From Snodgrassella alvi (GTDB lineage Bacteria > Pseudomonadota > Gammaproteobacteria > Burkholderiales > Neisseriaceae): a stretch of 43,029 bases of DNA. The position numbers and the translations under genes were made by a program. This document shows, piece after piece, positions 1-9,114 of this stretch. The stretch's first letter is position 1. Each line of letters opens with the position of its first letter. The stretch is from NCBI RefSeq assembly GCF_002777825.1, contig NZ_MEIR01000055.1:1-43029 (forward strand), written 5' to 3'. The notes under the pieces are model-generated. The model was not told the origin of the DNA. It saw only the letters and a program-made list of their open reading frames with translations, and searched no databases.

Positions 1-998
1 GCTTCAAAAAACTCTATGAACAGGGCGGAGAATTAGCTCTTCAGGAAATAAGTCGCAAAAAACCTATAGAGAAAAATCGCGTAGAGCCTCATATTGAGCA
101 GGCTGTAGTTAATATGGCTTATGAATTTCCTGCTTATGGCCAACATCGGGTAGCTAATCAGCTACGTCTGCAAGGAATAATGGTCTCTGGCAGTGGTGTA
201 CGTTCAATCTGGTTACGCCACGATTTAGAAAGCTTCAAAAAAAGCTGATCGCTCTGGAAACAAAAGTAGCTCAGGAAGGGCTTGTGTTAACAGAAAGCCA
301 GCTACAGGCTTTAGAGAAAGCGAAAGCAGCGCGAGAGGCACAGGGTGAAATTGAGACCCAGCATCCTGGTTACTTATGCGCACAAGATACATATTATGTT
401 GGTCATATTAAAGGGATTAGGAAAATATACCAACAAACGTTTATTGATACCTATTCAAGACTGGCGTTTGCTAAAGTATATACCGAGAAAAACAGTTTAG
501 TTGCGGCGGATATGCTCAATGATAAAGTGATACCATTTTTTGATAATGAGCAGGTAGCGCTTTTACGAATTCTGACGGATAGAGGAAGTGAGTATAACGG
601 TCATAAAGAGCGTCATGCATACGAACTGTATCTGAATTTGGAAGATATAGAGCATACGAAAACAAAAGCCTACAGTCCGCAAACAAATGGTATATGTGAA
701 CGGTTCCATAAGACGATGAAGACTGAATGTTATGATATTATGTTTAGACGTAAGATATATACAGAACTAACAGAGATACAACAGGATATTGAGCTTTGGC
801 TAGAGTTTTACAATCGGGAAAGAGCACATTCAGGGAAATACTGTTATGGTAAGACACCTTGGCAAACTTGGGTAGAGACAAAAGGACTGGCTAAAGAAAA
901 GCAGCTAGAGAATTTATTTTACTCATCAGACAGTCATTGTGTTAGAACGAATGCCGATGAGTAGGTAGTATCTGTCAGATTAAGTTTAAGCTAGTACA
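1..998 (+). mobile_element. IS481-like insertion sequence, left end outside window
   Basis: A DDE transposase of the type usually labelled IS481 family fills this stretch and is cut by the window start. The right boundary is a guess: after the transposase stop there is an AT-rich tail ending near 998 in CTAGTACA, which could be the terminal inverted repeat because IS481-type ends begin TGT and close ACA. The other end is not visible, so neither inverted repeat nor target duplication can be verified. The transposase is frameshifted, so this copy is probably immobile unless slippage rescues it. Confidence 0.6.
3..964 (+). pseudogene. IS481-like transposase, frameshifted, N-terminus outside window
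   Basis: The first frame, from position 3, reads a helix-turn-helix and linker region ending with SFKKS and a TGA at 246-248. The catalytic domain continues in the -1 frame from about 239 to the stop at 964. The join lies in a run of seven A (237-243); one extra A would restore a single frame running through KKKLIALE. The catalytic part shows the DDE residues in the contexts QDTYYVG, LTDRGSEY and CERFHKT. Members of this family normally have one uninterrupted frame, so a one-base deletion in the A run is the simplest reading. Polymerase slippage in the A run could still give some full-length product. Confidence 0.75.
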
Positions 999-1371
999 AA
1001 TTATTTTACTTACACTAGTTAAATCAGTTCGTTTTCTTTGCTAGTGTTGCCAGTATAGTTAGGCGGATTTAGTACAAATAAGGTTAAAGGTAACGTCAAT
1101 TTATTCAGTTAAAGACGCCTAATTACGTCATATCTAGCAAGTATTAGCCTTATTGGAAAAAGCCATTGCTGCTTTACAGTATTACAAACCTATTATCTAG
1201 GTTTGTGCATTTATCAGTTATTTCCTAGCAGTAAAGAATTTAATCCTGTTAGGAAAGAGTTGCGTAGTCTCAGTGTGTTTGTCATTATTGTAATATATTG
1301 TTAAAAATAATAACACTCTAAATCAGTAAAATAGAGAATAAAAATTTTATTTATTAGTTCTATTACAAACG
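965..1371. other. Intergenic, no gene seen
   Basis: About 400 AT-rich bases between the insertion sequence and rnhA. A short inverted repeat (TTAGGCG near 1058 and CGCCTAA near 1117) is present, but no coding potential, RNA gene or clear terminator was recognised. Confidence 0.5.
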
Positions 1372-1812
1372 TTATTTAACCAGTTCAACACCGCGGTTGG
1401 CCAGTTCATCGGCCTTTTCGTTACCCGAGTGGCCGGCATGTCCTTTTACCCAGTGCCAGTGTACCTGATGCTTATTCACTTCAGCATCCAGTGCCTGCCA
1501 CAATTCAACGTTTTTAACTGGCTGTTTGGCCGCTGTTTTCCAGCCGCGTGCTTTCCAGTTGTGAATCCATTCCTGCATGCCGTTTTTGACGTATTGGGAA
1601 TCTGTGTAAATGTTGACGATGCAGGGGCGTTTCAGTGCGGCCAGTCCCTGTATTACTGCGGTAAGTTCCATGCGATTATTAGTGGTATTGGCTTCACCGC
1701 CAAAGAGTTCTTTACTGTGGCGGCCGGATTGCAGGAAAGCACCCCAGCCACCCACGCCGGGATTACCTTTGCAGGCACCATCGGTATACAGGGTAACTTC
1801 GCTCATATTCAT
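1372..1812 (-). CDS. rnhA: Ribonuclease HI
   Basis: Cleaves the RNA strand of RNA-DNA hybrids (R-loops, replication primers) in the cytoplasm. The 146-residue protein has the whole RNase HI fold, including the opening [10 protein letters not shown] motif. The catalytic carboxylates are D11, E49, D71 and D135, and the mobile active-site histidine is in VKGHAGH. The length is normal for a one-domain bacterial RNase HI without an N-terminal hybrid-binding domain. Two in-frame ATGs lie two codons apart; neither has a strong Shine-Dalgarno sequence, so the start could be at 1806. The gene stands alone, 27 bases downstream of the oxidase on the same strand, and may be co-transcribed with it. Confidence 0.97.
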   Translation of the reverse strand: MNMSEVTLYTDGACKGNPGVGGWGAFLQSGRHSKELFGGEANTTNNRMELTAVIQGLAALKRPCIVNIYTDSQYVKNGMQEWIHNWKARGWKTAAKQPVKNVELWQALDAEVNKHQVHWHWVKGHAGHSGNEKADELANRGVELVK

Positions 1813-1839
1813 AGGCTGTTTTAAAAAGTGCTGACTATA

Positions 1840-3246
1840 TCATGTCTGAGGTGGTAAAACTTTACCGGGGTTAAGTATACCCTGTGGATCGAGATTGTGT
1901 TTTTGTGCCCACATCCATTTGATTTCTGCGTTACTGCGTACTTGTGGCAGCCACTGATTTTTTAGCTGACCAATGCCATGCTCAGCAGCAATACTGCCAT
2001 GATAATGTAATACCTGTTCATATACCAGTTGGTTGATGCTGTCTTCGTAGTGATAGACATCATTACTGAGGATGTCGGCGATAAAAACATTGTAATGCAG
2101 GCTGCCGTCACCAAGATGGCCAAACAGAATGGTTTTGGCTTGCGGAAAATCTTTGGCCAGTTGTTGCTGGCAGTTTTTGATAAAATCAGCAACATGTTCA
2201 ATTGGTACAACAATATCGTGTTTGATGCTGGCACCAAGACTGCGCTGTGCAGCGGATATGTTTTCGCGTAATGCCCACAGATGCTGACGGTCGCTTTCTG
2301 ACTGGGCAATCACGGTATTAAACCAGTTACCTTGTTCGAGCACGCTGATTAGGGGTTCGGTTAAGTCCTGTGCCGGCAGGCTGTCGCTCAGTTCTAGCAG
2401 AATATGCCAGTTAGCGCTGGTGGGTTCGCGTAACTGGCTATAATTGGCTGACAGGCTGAGGGCATCTTGGCTGATTAATTCATAGCTGGAGAGGCGTTCG
2501 GCAAAGTGGTTTTTCAATGTAGATAGCAGGCTGGTAGCAGCGTGTATATTTTCTACGCCAACCCAGGCTGTTAATACGCTTTGCAGTGGTGCAAACAGTT
2601 TTAGTGTGGCCGCGGTGATAATGGCCAGTGTGCCTTCGCTACCGATGATTTGCTGGTACATTTCGTAGCCGCTGGTGTTTTTATGCAGTGGATACAGATG
2701 GCTTATCAGTTCGCCGTTGGCCAGTACATATTCCAGTCCCAGTACCAGATCGCGCATGGTGCCATAACGCACTACATTCAGACCGCCCGCATTGCAGGCA
2801 ATGTTGCCTCCTATCTGGCAGGAGCCTTCGCTGGCCAGACTCAGTGGAAAGTAGCGGTTGGCATCACGGGCTGCGGCCTGAACTTCAGCCAATATCATGC
2901 CTGCTTCTACAGTAATGGTGTTGTCAGTCAGATTAAGCTGGCGCACGCGGTTGAGTTTGCTTAGTGACAGGATAATCCCTTTACCGGTAATAGAGGCATG
3001 AGGGGTGGCGCCGCCACATAATCCGGTATTGCCGCCCTGCGGGGTAACGGGGATATGCTGCTGCTGGCAATAGCGCAGTATATTCTGTACGCTGTTTACG
3101 GTATGGGGTTGTAATACGGCAAATACCTGTCCATGGTAGCGTTTGCGCTGGTCAGTACAGAATGGGGCAATGAGTTCGTTATCTGTGAGGATTTCGTATG
3201 GTGTCAGTATCTGCCGTAATCGGGCAAGGTGAGTAGTAGTTGGCAT
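1840..3246 (-). CDS. FAD-binding oxidoreductase, D-2-hydroxyacid dehydrogenase (GlcD/D2HGDH) type
   Basis: Flavoprotein expected to oxidise a D-2-hydroxy acid such as D-lactate, glycolate or D-2-hydroxyglutarate to the 2-oxo acid. The N-terminal half is a PCMH-type FAD-binding domain with the PQGGNTGLCGGATP motif. The C-terminal half is the FAD-oxidase domain with FGHLGDGSLHYNVF and AAEHGIG, which carry conserved active-site histidines of the family. An upstream in-frame ATG at 3303 would add 19 residues that do not look like the family N-terminus. The start at 3246 gives 468 residues, the usual size, although neither start has a good ribosome binding site. The substrate cannot be fixed from sequence. 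Confidence 0.85.
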   Translation of the reverse strand: MPTTTHLARLRQILTPYEILTDNELIAPFCTDQRKRYHGQVFAVLQPHTVNSVQNILRYCQQQHIPVTPQGGNTGLCGGATPHASITGKGIILSLSKLNRVRQLNLTDNTITVEAGMILAEVQAAARDANRYFPLSLASEGSCQIGGNIACNAGGLNVVRYGTMRDLVLGLEYVLANGELISHLYPLHKNTSGYEMYQQIIGSEGTLAIITAATLKLFAPLQSVLTAWVGVENIHAATSLLSTLKNHFAERLSSYELISQDALSLSANYSQLREPTSANWHILLELSDSLPAQDLTEPLISVLEQGNWFNTVIAQSESDRQHLWALRENISAAQRSLGASIKHDIVVPIEHVADFIKNCQQQLAKDFPQAKTILFGHLGDGSLHYNVFIADILSNDVYHYEDSINQLVYEQVLHYHGSIAAEHGIGQLKNQWLPQVRSNAEIKWMWAQKHNLDPQGILNPGKVLPPQT

Positions 3247-3374
3247 AGTGGTTATCTTATTGGCGAGATAAGCTGATTGTACGGCAACTGGCACAGCTGG
3301 CATGGTAAATATACGCTAACAGGCAATGTTTACAGTACAATATTGCTATTGTGTAATATTAGTAAGGAAGTGGC

Positions 3375-3728
3375 ATGTATTTTGTTGATCGTAGTGCAGT
3401 GGTGCTGAAACCTGCTCAGGCTTTTCTCGACTGGCTGCAAAATACCAGTGATGATTTGCCCGAGTTAACTTTGTCACAACTACAGAGTAATTGTACTACG
3501 TTGCTGGTGCCGGAATTTGAAACACCGGAACAGGCAATTGGTTATATTGGTGAGCGCTTTCGGCTGATTTTTGAGGCAGAGCTGTCTGCCTGGGAAGTTG
3601 ACCGCAAGCTGTGGCCGGCAATGGATATTGACCAGTTCTGGAATTTTTTCACGGTTGAGGTGCACGATATGGTGCTGGACCTGGTAGATACCGATTTGCA
3701 GATATCACCAGTTTATGGTGAAGCGTAA
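3375..3728 (+). CDS. Conserved small protein of unknown function
   Basis: A 117-residue acidic, soluble protein with no signal peptide or membrane segment. It has no motif that I can tie to a function. A good ribosome binding site (AAGGAAG, about 3363-3369) precedes the ATG. It heads a tight plus-strand run: the next gene begins 11 bases after its stop and folC overlaps that gene, so the three are probably one operon. My impression is that this is a conserved Neisseriaceae protein, but that is memory of style rather than a match. Confidence 0.7.
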   Translation: MYFVDRSAVVLKPAQAFLDWLQNTSDDLPELTLSQLQSNCTTLLVPEFETPEQAIGYIGERFRLIFEAELSAWEVDRKLWPAMDIDQFWNFFTVEVHDMVLDLVDTDLQISPVYGEA

Positions 3729-3739
3729 CGCGTTGTCTG

Positions 3740-4228
3740 ATGTTAGCATGTGTTGTGCGGTTGCGACCGTCATTGGGTGCTCAGTATCTGGCTGTCGGTA
3801 TGCACGGGCTGGTATTGGGTGCCATTGTGTTGTATAGCGCAGGTTGGCAATGTTTATTGTGGTTGCTGGCGTGGCTGTTTTCTGCATTGTGGGCAGGCTA
3901 TGGTCTGCGCCAGACTAGGGTAAAACGGATTAAAATCAGCCAGCAGGGGCAGGTCAGTCTGGTGCTTATGCACAGGAAAACTGCTATACCGGCCATTTTG
4001 TGCCCGGGCAGTATGGTCAGGGCAAAGGTGATGGCCTTGCAGTGGCAAACGGCCAAAGGTAGTGTACACCAGCTTTTGTTACCCGATATGATGGATGCAC
4101 AGGCATGGCGGCGCTTACAGGTGTGGGTGCGCTGGTGTCAGCCGCATAAGGCTCAGCCTGTTTTAAGGCAATTAATCTTGTATAAGGTAATTCATTGGTT
4201 CAGACTGAAGGATAATAATTTAGAATAA
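3740..4228 (+). CDS. YgfX-like small inner-membrane protein
   Basis: This 162-residue protein has two closely spaced hydrophobic segments near the N-terminus (about residues 17-35 and 37-55), a basic stretch (RQTRVKRIK), then a soluble tail. The tail contains LLLPDMMDAQAWRRLQVWVRW, which resembles the end of YgfX/CptA proteins (typically a leucine-rich strand, then LPD, then a WRRL helix). YgfX in enterobacteria sits next to the succinate dehydrogenase assembly factor SdhE; that partner is not visible here. The stop overlaps the folC start by one base (TAATG), which implies translational coupling. The family call is inference from architecture and tail motif. Confidence 0.6.
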   Translation: MLACVVRLRPSLGAQYLAVGMHGLVLGAIVLYSAGWQCLLWLLAWLFSALWAGYGLRQTRVKRIKISQQGQVSLVLMHRKTAIPAILCPGSMVRAKVMALQWQTAKGSVHQLLLPDMMDAQAWRRLQVWVRWCQPHKAQPVLRQLILYKVIHWFRLKDNNLE

Positions 4229-5532
4229 TGACAGAAAGATTTCATGCAACTGGGTTGGTTCAATGGCTGCAACATCTGGAAAATGGTGTTACTGGCGGGC
4301 AGATTGAAATGGGGCTGGCACGGGTAGAGGCCGTTCGTGAACGCATGGGTTTACAGCCGCAGTGCCCATTGATTGTGGTCGGTGGAACTAATGGCAAAGG
4401 TTCGGTATGCTCCTATCTGACTCAGATTTATCATGAAGCGGGCTATCGGGTTGGTACGCTGACCAGTCCGCATTTGTTGCGTTTTAATGAGCGTATTGCC
4501 ATTAATGGGCAGGCAGTTGCTGATGAGCTGATTGTCGCTGCGTTTGAACGTATTGAGGCGGCAAGGGCGGATACGGTATTGACCTATTTCGAATTCAATA
4601 CGCTGGCTGCGGTGGATATTTTTGTGCAGCAGCAGGTAGATGTGATGGTGCTGGAAGTAGGGCTGGGTGGCCGGCTGGATGCGGTGAATATATTTGATGC
4701 CGATGTTGCGGTGATTACCAGTGTTGATCTGGATCATGAGGCATTTCTGGGCGATACGGTAGAAAAAGTAGCGTTTGAAAAAGCAGGTATTATGCGTTGC
4801 GGGAAGCCGGTGATATGTGGTCAGTTGCCGGTACCGCACAGTTTGGCGGCACACGCAGATGTAGTAGGAGCGGATTTATTGCTGCTAAAACGTGATTTTG
4901 ATTTCCATAGACTGGAAATGCAGCAGTGGTCGTATCGTTTTCATCCGCAATACAGCAGTTTGTATACAGGTGAACATGCTCGCCATGCGTTACCGATACC
5001 GGTATTGCGTGGGAGTTTTCAGCTCAATAATGCAGCCTGTGCGTTAACTGTACTGGAGTGTCTGTCTGAACGTTTGCCATTGGATATTGGTGCGATCAAG
5101 CGAGGTTTGTTGCGAGTGCACCATCCGGGACGGTTTCAGATATTGCCCGGCCAGCCGCTTACTGTACTTGATGTGGGACATAACCCGCACGCGGCACGTG
5201 CATTACGCAGCAGTTTGATTGCTTTACCCTATGCAGAAAAACGCATGGCTGTATTCAGTATGCTGGCAGATAAGGACATTGATACGGTTCTGGAGATTGT
5301 TAAGGATCAGTTTGACTGCTGGCTGATTGCACCACTGGCGTTACCGCGCGGCATGACTATAGAGGCATTACAGCAGAAGTTTAGCCAGCATACTATTGCT
5401 GCTGTAACTGCTTATCCCTCTGTTCAGGATGCCTACGGGGCAGCTTTATCACAAGCGGGTAAGAATGATAGAATTGTGGTATTTGGTTCGTTTCATACCG
5501 TAGCAGAGGTGATGGACATACCACAGTGGTAA
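4228..5532 (+). CDS. folC: Bifunctional folylpolyglutamate synthase / dihydrofolate synthase
   Basis: Adds glutamate to dihydropteroate and then further gamma-glutamates to folates, an ATP-dependent cytosolic reaction of the Mur-ligase fold. The P-loop VGGTNGKGSV lies at residues 51-60. It is followed by the family stretch TSPHLLRFNERI, the DLDHEAFLG region and the C-terminal domain motif DVGHNPHA. The length of 434 residues is typical. It starts on the overlapping TAATG of the previous gene. Downstream lies the SPOR-domain gene, then cvpA and purF, the arrangement known from Neisseria genomes, which places folate and purine synthesis genes together. Confidence 0.97.
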   Translation: MTERFHATGLVQWLQHLENGVTGGQIEMGLARVEAVRERMGLQPQCPLIVVGGTNGKGSVCSYLTQIYHEAGYRVGTLTSPHLLRFNERIAINGQAVADELIVAAFERIEAARADTVLTYFEFNTLAAVDIFVQQQVDVMVLEVGLGGRLDAVNIFDADVAVITSVDLDHEAFLGDTVEKVAFEKAGIMRCGKPVICGQLPVPHSLAAHADVVGADLLLLKRDFDFHRLEMQQWSYRFHPQYSSLYTGEHARHALPIPVLRGSFQLNNAACALTVLECLSERLPLDIGAIKRGLLRVHHPGRFQILPGQPLTVLDVGHNPHAARALRSSLIALPYAEKRMAVFSMLADKDIDTVLEIVKDQFDCWLIAPLALPRGMTIEALQQKFSQHTIAAVTAYPSVQDAYGAALSQAGKNDRIVVFGSFHTVAEVMDIPQW

Positions 5533-5559
5533 AATTTGAAATAGAAGCGAATGAGACAG

Positions 5560-5569
5560 AGGAGGTGAT
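5560..5569 (+). promoter_or_regulatory. Near-perfect Shine-Dalgarno for the SPOR-domain gene
   Basis: AGGAGGTGAT is complementary to the 16S rRNA tail over its full length, with five bases to the ATG at 5575. It is the strongest ribosome binding site seen in this window and fixes the start of the gene. Confidence 0.85.
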
Positions 5570-5574
5570 AATTC

Positions 5575-6735
5575 ATGAATGCGCGGGAAAACTATGAACA
5601 GCTGAAACGACGTAACCGCCGTCGTTTGGTAGGTGCATTAATCATGGTGGTCATTGCCGCCATTTTGTTGGCTATTATGCTGAGCCGCCGTACACCACAG
5701 CCAGTACCGGCTCCGCAGCTGGATATCCAGGCGGCTTCTGCAGTAGTACTGGAGCCGGTAGACAATGCGCCTGCCTCTGCTGTAACAGTGCCTGCTGCTG
5801 GGGTAAACACTATGCCAGCAGCTTTGGCTGTGTCTGAACATGAGTCTGACAGCATTATTATATCCAGACCAGTACCATTATCGCAGGCGACTGTACAGCA
5901 TTCGAAACCTGCTGCGAAAGTAACACCAAACGAAGTTCCAGCCAGAACACCTGCTCAGGCTACGCAGCAGCAGAATGGTATTATTTCTGCAAATACCAGA
6001 CCATCTGTGCATCCATCTAAACCAGTAGCCGAAAGGGCAGTGACCAGTGAGCCCGCTGACAAAAAAGTCATAGAAGCGAATCGGCAGCATAATACACAGA
6101 CAGCACAAGCCTCCAGAACCAAGGCGGCCATAGCCAAGCCAGCAGGATCAGTAGAGAAAAATGCATCGGTGCAAGTGCCTGCAGCAACAAATAGCCAAGC
6201 CCATTCTGGAGCAGCGGCGAAGTCGGCCAGAAAAGCATCCGCTGCCACTACAAGCGGAAAAAATACTGAGGCGGTGAGTACTGCTGGAACGGCAACACTA
6301 CCCAAAACCATAAATAACACGCCTGCTAAGGCAAAACCGGCTACTCCTGCCAAAAATACAACAGGTACAAAAAACAGCACTACAGCAGGCAGGCTGACAC
6401 CACAGCAAATCTTGGAAAATAAAGCTGCCGCCCATATGGTCAAAAAGCCTGCATCTAATCAGAACCATGCCAATGCTGCGACTACCAGCAACAGTAAAGC
6501 AGCTGTAGAACGCACAGTGATTCAGATTGGTGCGTATACCACAGAAGCGCAGGCCAATCTGGTACAGCAAAGGCTGGCTGTTGCCGGTGTGCCCACCAGT
6601 ATAAGTGCTAGTCAGACCAGTAAGGGTACACTCTATCGGGTGCGCAGCCGTGTTTATAATAGCCGCAATCAGGCCATACAGAATCTGGAAAAGGTGCGTG
6701 CAGTGGGACTGGATGGGCTGGTAATTGGTTTATAG
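5575..6735 (+). CDS. SPOR-domain cell-division/cell-separation protein (DedD/Tpc-like)
   Basis: Bitopic inner-membrane protein of 386 residues. It has a short basic cytoplasmic tail (RRNRRR) and one membrane helix (about residues 19-36). A long low-complexity periplasmic linker rich in Ala, Thr, Pro, Lys and Ser runs to about residue 310. A C-terminal SPOR domain (about 312-386) begins VIQIGAYTTEAQANLVQQRL and contains LYRVR. SPOR domains bind glycan stripped of stem peptides at the septum. Gonococci carry a cell-separation protein called Tpc in the same neighbourhood, so orthology is likely. The linker is poorly constrained and probably varies in length between strains. The cvpA gene starts 15 bases after the stop. 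Confidence 0.85.
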   Translation: MNARENYEQLKRRNRRRLVGALIMVVIAAILLAIMLSRRTPQPVPAPQLDIQAASAVVLEPVDNAPASAVTVPAAGVNTMPAALAVSEHESDSIIISRPVPLSQATVQHSKPAAKVTPNEVPARTPAQATQQQNGIISANTRPSVHPSKPVAERAVTSEPADKKVIEANRQHNTQTAQASRTKAAIAKPAGSVEKNASVQVPAATNSQAHSGAAAKSARKASAATTSGKNTEAVSTAGTATLPKTINNTPAKAKPATPAKNTTGTKNSTTAGRLTPQQILENKAAAHMVKKPASNQNHANAATTSNSKAAVERTVIQIGAYTTEAQANLVQQRLAVAGVPTSISASQTSKGTLYRVRSRVYNSRNQAIQNLEKVRAVGLDGLVIGL

Positions 6736-6750
6736 GAAGTTGATACTGGC

Positions 6751-7248
6751 ATGACCCTGTTTGATATATTGGCTCTAGGCCTGATTCTGTTAACTACGCT
6801 GGTTGCCATGATGCGCGGGCTAGTAGGTGAGATAGCTTCATTGCTATGCTGGGTTGTAGCATTTATCGGGGCGAAGTTATTGGCCGTGCCAGTGGCCGAT
6901 ATGGTTTTTATGAACATGCAGCCGCGAGCGCTGGCCACTTCATTGTCTTTCGTGCTGGTATTCGGGGTTTTATGGATCGTGCAACGTCTGTTGCGCACGC
7001 TGGTTACTTCGGCATTGCAAACCATGGGGCTGGGCGGGGTTAACCGTATTCTTGGTGCCTGTTTTGGAGCCGTTAAGGGCACTATTATTGTTACTTTGGT
7101 GGTGCTGATATGTGCTTTTACCGATTTACCGAAATCCCCCATATGGCGTAATTCAGTCACAGCGGGCATGTTTGAGCAGCTGGCGATGCTGGCGGTGCCG
7201 TACTTGCCGTCTCTTCTTGTTGATAAGCTGAATTCGCCATTGGTATAA
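6751..7248 (+). CDS. cvpA: CvpA family membrane protein
   Basis: A 165-residue inner-membrane protein with four predicted hydrophobic helices (about residues 3-22, 27-48, 64-86 and 102-123). It has the CvpA features: an N-terminal DILALGLIL segment and a glycine-rich loop (GLGGVNRILGACFGAVKG) before the last helix. In Escherichia coli cvpA is co-transcribed with purF and is linked to colicin V export and envelope homeostasis; the molecular role is unsettled. The same cvpA-purF order is kept here, though a strong hairpin separates the two. A ribosome binding site AGGAAG lies upstream of the ATG. Confidence 0.92.
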   Translation: MTLFDILALGLILLTTLVAMMRGLVGEIASLLCWVVAFIGAKLLAVPVADMVFMNMQPRALATSLSFVLVFGVLWIVQRLLRTLVTSALQTMGLGGVNRILGACFGAVKGTIIVTLVVLICAFTDLPKSPIWRNSVTAGMFEQLAMLAVPYLPSLLVDKLNSPLV

Positions 7249-7274
7249 CAGTATGAATAAGGTAACGAGATACA

Positions 7275-7304
7275 ACGCGCGTTTTTAATTATAAAAACGC
7301 GCGT
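7275..7304 (+). terminator. Strong hairpin between cvpA and purF
   Basis: Perfect 12-bp stem (left arm 7275-7286, right arm 7293-7304, GC block ACGCGCG) with a six-base loop, followed by a T-rich tract. It looks like an intrinsic terminator or attenuator lying inside what is usually an operon, 27 bases before the purF start. Confidence 0.75.
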
Positions 7305-7331
7305 ATTTATTTGTTTTGAATGGAGAGAATG

Positions 7332-8864
7332 ATGTGTGGTGTATTGGGTATTGTTGCGCATGAACCCGTAAACCAGCTTTTGTATGATGGCTTACAAATG
7401 CTACAGCACCGTGGACAGGATGCTGCCGGAATTGTTACTGCTGAAGGTACAATGTTTCATATGCATAAAGGCCGTGGCATGGTGCGTGATGTATTCCGTA
7501 CCCGCAATATGCGAGAGCTGGTTGGTAACATGGGTATTGCACATGTCCGCTATCCGACTGCAGGCAATGCCAATTGTAGTGCCGAGGCGCAGCCATTTTA
7601 TGTTAATTCGCCTTTTGGTATTGTGCTGGCACACAATGGTAATTTAACCAATACCGAAGAGTTGTTCAAGAATGTCTGCTTTACTGATTTGCGCCATGTC
7701 AATACCCGTTCTGATTCGGAAGTATTGCTCAATGTGCTGGCTCGCGAGCTGGAAAATCAGGTGGGCAATCGCACTGCTCTGACACTGACAGATATTTTTG
7801 CTGCCGTGGCCACCCTGCACAAACGTGTGCATGGTGCCTATGGTGTAGTGGCACTGATTGCTGGCTATGGTTTGCTGGCTTTTCGTGATCCGTTCGGGAT
7901 TCGGCCTCTGTGTCTGGGCAAAAGGGTAGAGGACGGACATACTGATTATGTTGTGGCTTCTGAATCAGTGGCGTTTCCGAGTCTGGATTTTGAACTGGTT
8001 CGTGATGTGGCACCCGGGGAAGCCATTTTTATCAGTAATGAGGGGCAACTATTTTCACAGCAGTGTGCTCAGGAACCACACCTGATGCCGTGTTTGTTTG
8101 AATATGTATACTTTGCCCGCCCGGATTCAGTGATTGATGGGGTATCTGTGTATCAGGCGCGGCTGAATATGGGCGTTACGCTGGCGGAGAAGGTAAAACG
8201 GACGCTAGATTTACAGGATATCGATGTGGTTATGCCAGTACCGGATACCAGCCGCCCCAGTGCGATGGAGCTGGCACAGCATCTAAATAAACCCTTTCGT
8301 GAAGGATTATTTAAAAACCGTTATATTGGCCGGACATTTATTATGCCCGGACAAGCAGTGCGCAAAAAATCGGTACGACAGAAGCTCAATCCAATGAATT
8401 ATGAGTTTAGCGGTAAAAAAGTTCTATTGGTGGATGATTCGATTGTGCGTGGAACTACCAGCCGTGAAATTGTAGAAATGGTGCGCGAGGCAGGGGCAAC
8501 CAAAGTTTATTTTGCATCTGCGGCGCCGGCGGTATTGTTCCCCAATGTTTATGGTATTGATATGCCTACCCGTGAAGAGTTGATTTCCTATCGCCGCAAT
8601 GCAGAGCAAGTGGCTGCTGAAATTGGTGCAGACGCGGTGGTGTTCCAGGATTTAAGCGATTTACAGGCTGTGGTATTAAAATTGAATCCGCAGATTGAGG
8701 GCTTTGACAGCTCGTGTTTTGATGGGTGTTATATTACTGCTGATGTGGATGAAGCTTATCTGCAACGCTTGTCTGCGGATAAAAATACACTCGACACTTC
8801 TTTTGTGGTACCCAGTCTGATTGAACACAGTGTTAGTGTGCACGAAGATGAAGACGAAGAATAA
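7332..8864 (+). CDS. purF: Amidophosphoribosyltransferase
   Basis: First committed enzyme of purine synthesis: transfers the glutamine amide nitrogen to PRPP, giving phosphoribosylamine. The glutaminase needs an N-terminal cysteine, so of the in-frame ATGs at 7320, 7329 and 7332 the last is right. It is followed directly by Cys2 (MCGVLGIVAHEP) and has GGAGA (7322-7326) at good spacing. Other marks are LQHRGQDAAGI, the N-terminal nucleophile hydrolase core, and the phosphoribosyltransferase PRPP loop VLLVDDSIVRGTTSREI. The protein has 510 residues, normal for the family. There is no sign of the iron-sulfur cysteines of the Bacillus-type enzyme. The C-terminus ends in an acidic tail. Confidence 0.97.
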   Translation: MCGVLGIVAHEPVNQLLYDGLQMLQHRGQDAAGIVTAEGTMFHMHKGRGMVRDVFRTRNMRELVGNMGIAHVRYPTAGNANCSAEAQPFYVNSPFGIVLAHNGNLTNTEELFKNVCFTDLRHVNTRSDSEVLLNVLARELENQVGNRTALTLTDIFAAVATLHKRVHGAYGVVALIAGYGLLAFRDPFGIRPLCLGKRVEDGHTDYVVASESVAFPSLDFELVRDVAPGEAIFISNEGQLFSQQCAQEPHLMPCLFEYVYFARPDSVIDGVSVYQARLNMGVTLAEKVKRTLDLQDIDVVMPVPDTSRPSAMELAQHLNKPFREGLFKNRYIGRTFIMPGQAVRKKSVRQKLNPMNYEFSGKKVLLVDDSIVRGTTSREIVEMVREAGATKVYFASAAPAVLFPNVYGIDMPTREELISYRRNAEQVAAEIGADAVVFQDLSDLQAVVLKLNPQIEGFDSSCFDGCYITADVDEAYLQRLSADKNTLDTSFVVPSLIEHSVSVHEDEDEE

Positions 8865-9045
8865 GCTGACACCAGTATCTGAATCCTGTTTGATACATTA
8901 CTGCTGTCCGATTATGTAACCATACTGCAATCTGTCTGCTTAGCTACAGTAATATTTATGTTATTCGGTTAACTGATTTAATTGCTCATAAATTAAATTG
9001 CCATTATCAATATGATGAGAAAATAAACAACTGGTAGACAATAGA

Positions 9046-9068
9046 AAAGCAGCCATAGTGGCTGCTTT
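9046..9068. terminator. Bidirectional terminator between purF and the alcohol dehydrogenase
   Basis: Nine-base perfect stem AAAGCAGCC / GGCTGCTTT with a five-base loop. It has T residues on the plus strand and A residues before it, so it can stop transcripts from both convergent genes. Confidence 0.85.
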
Positions 9069-9114
9069 ATTTATGAAAACCTGATATAACTACTTTGGCT
9101 TATCCAATTATGGT

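Noticed and set aside
6669-7361. Minus-strand open frame of 230 codons opposite cvpA
   Set aside because: It overlaps three genuine plus-strand genes and is rich in Thr, Ser and Asn with no domain. Shadow frame.
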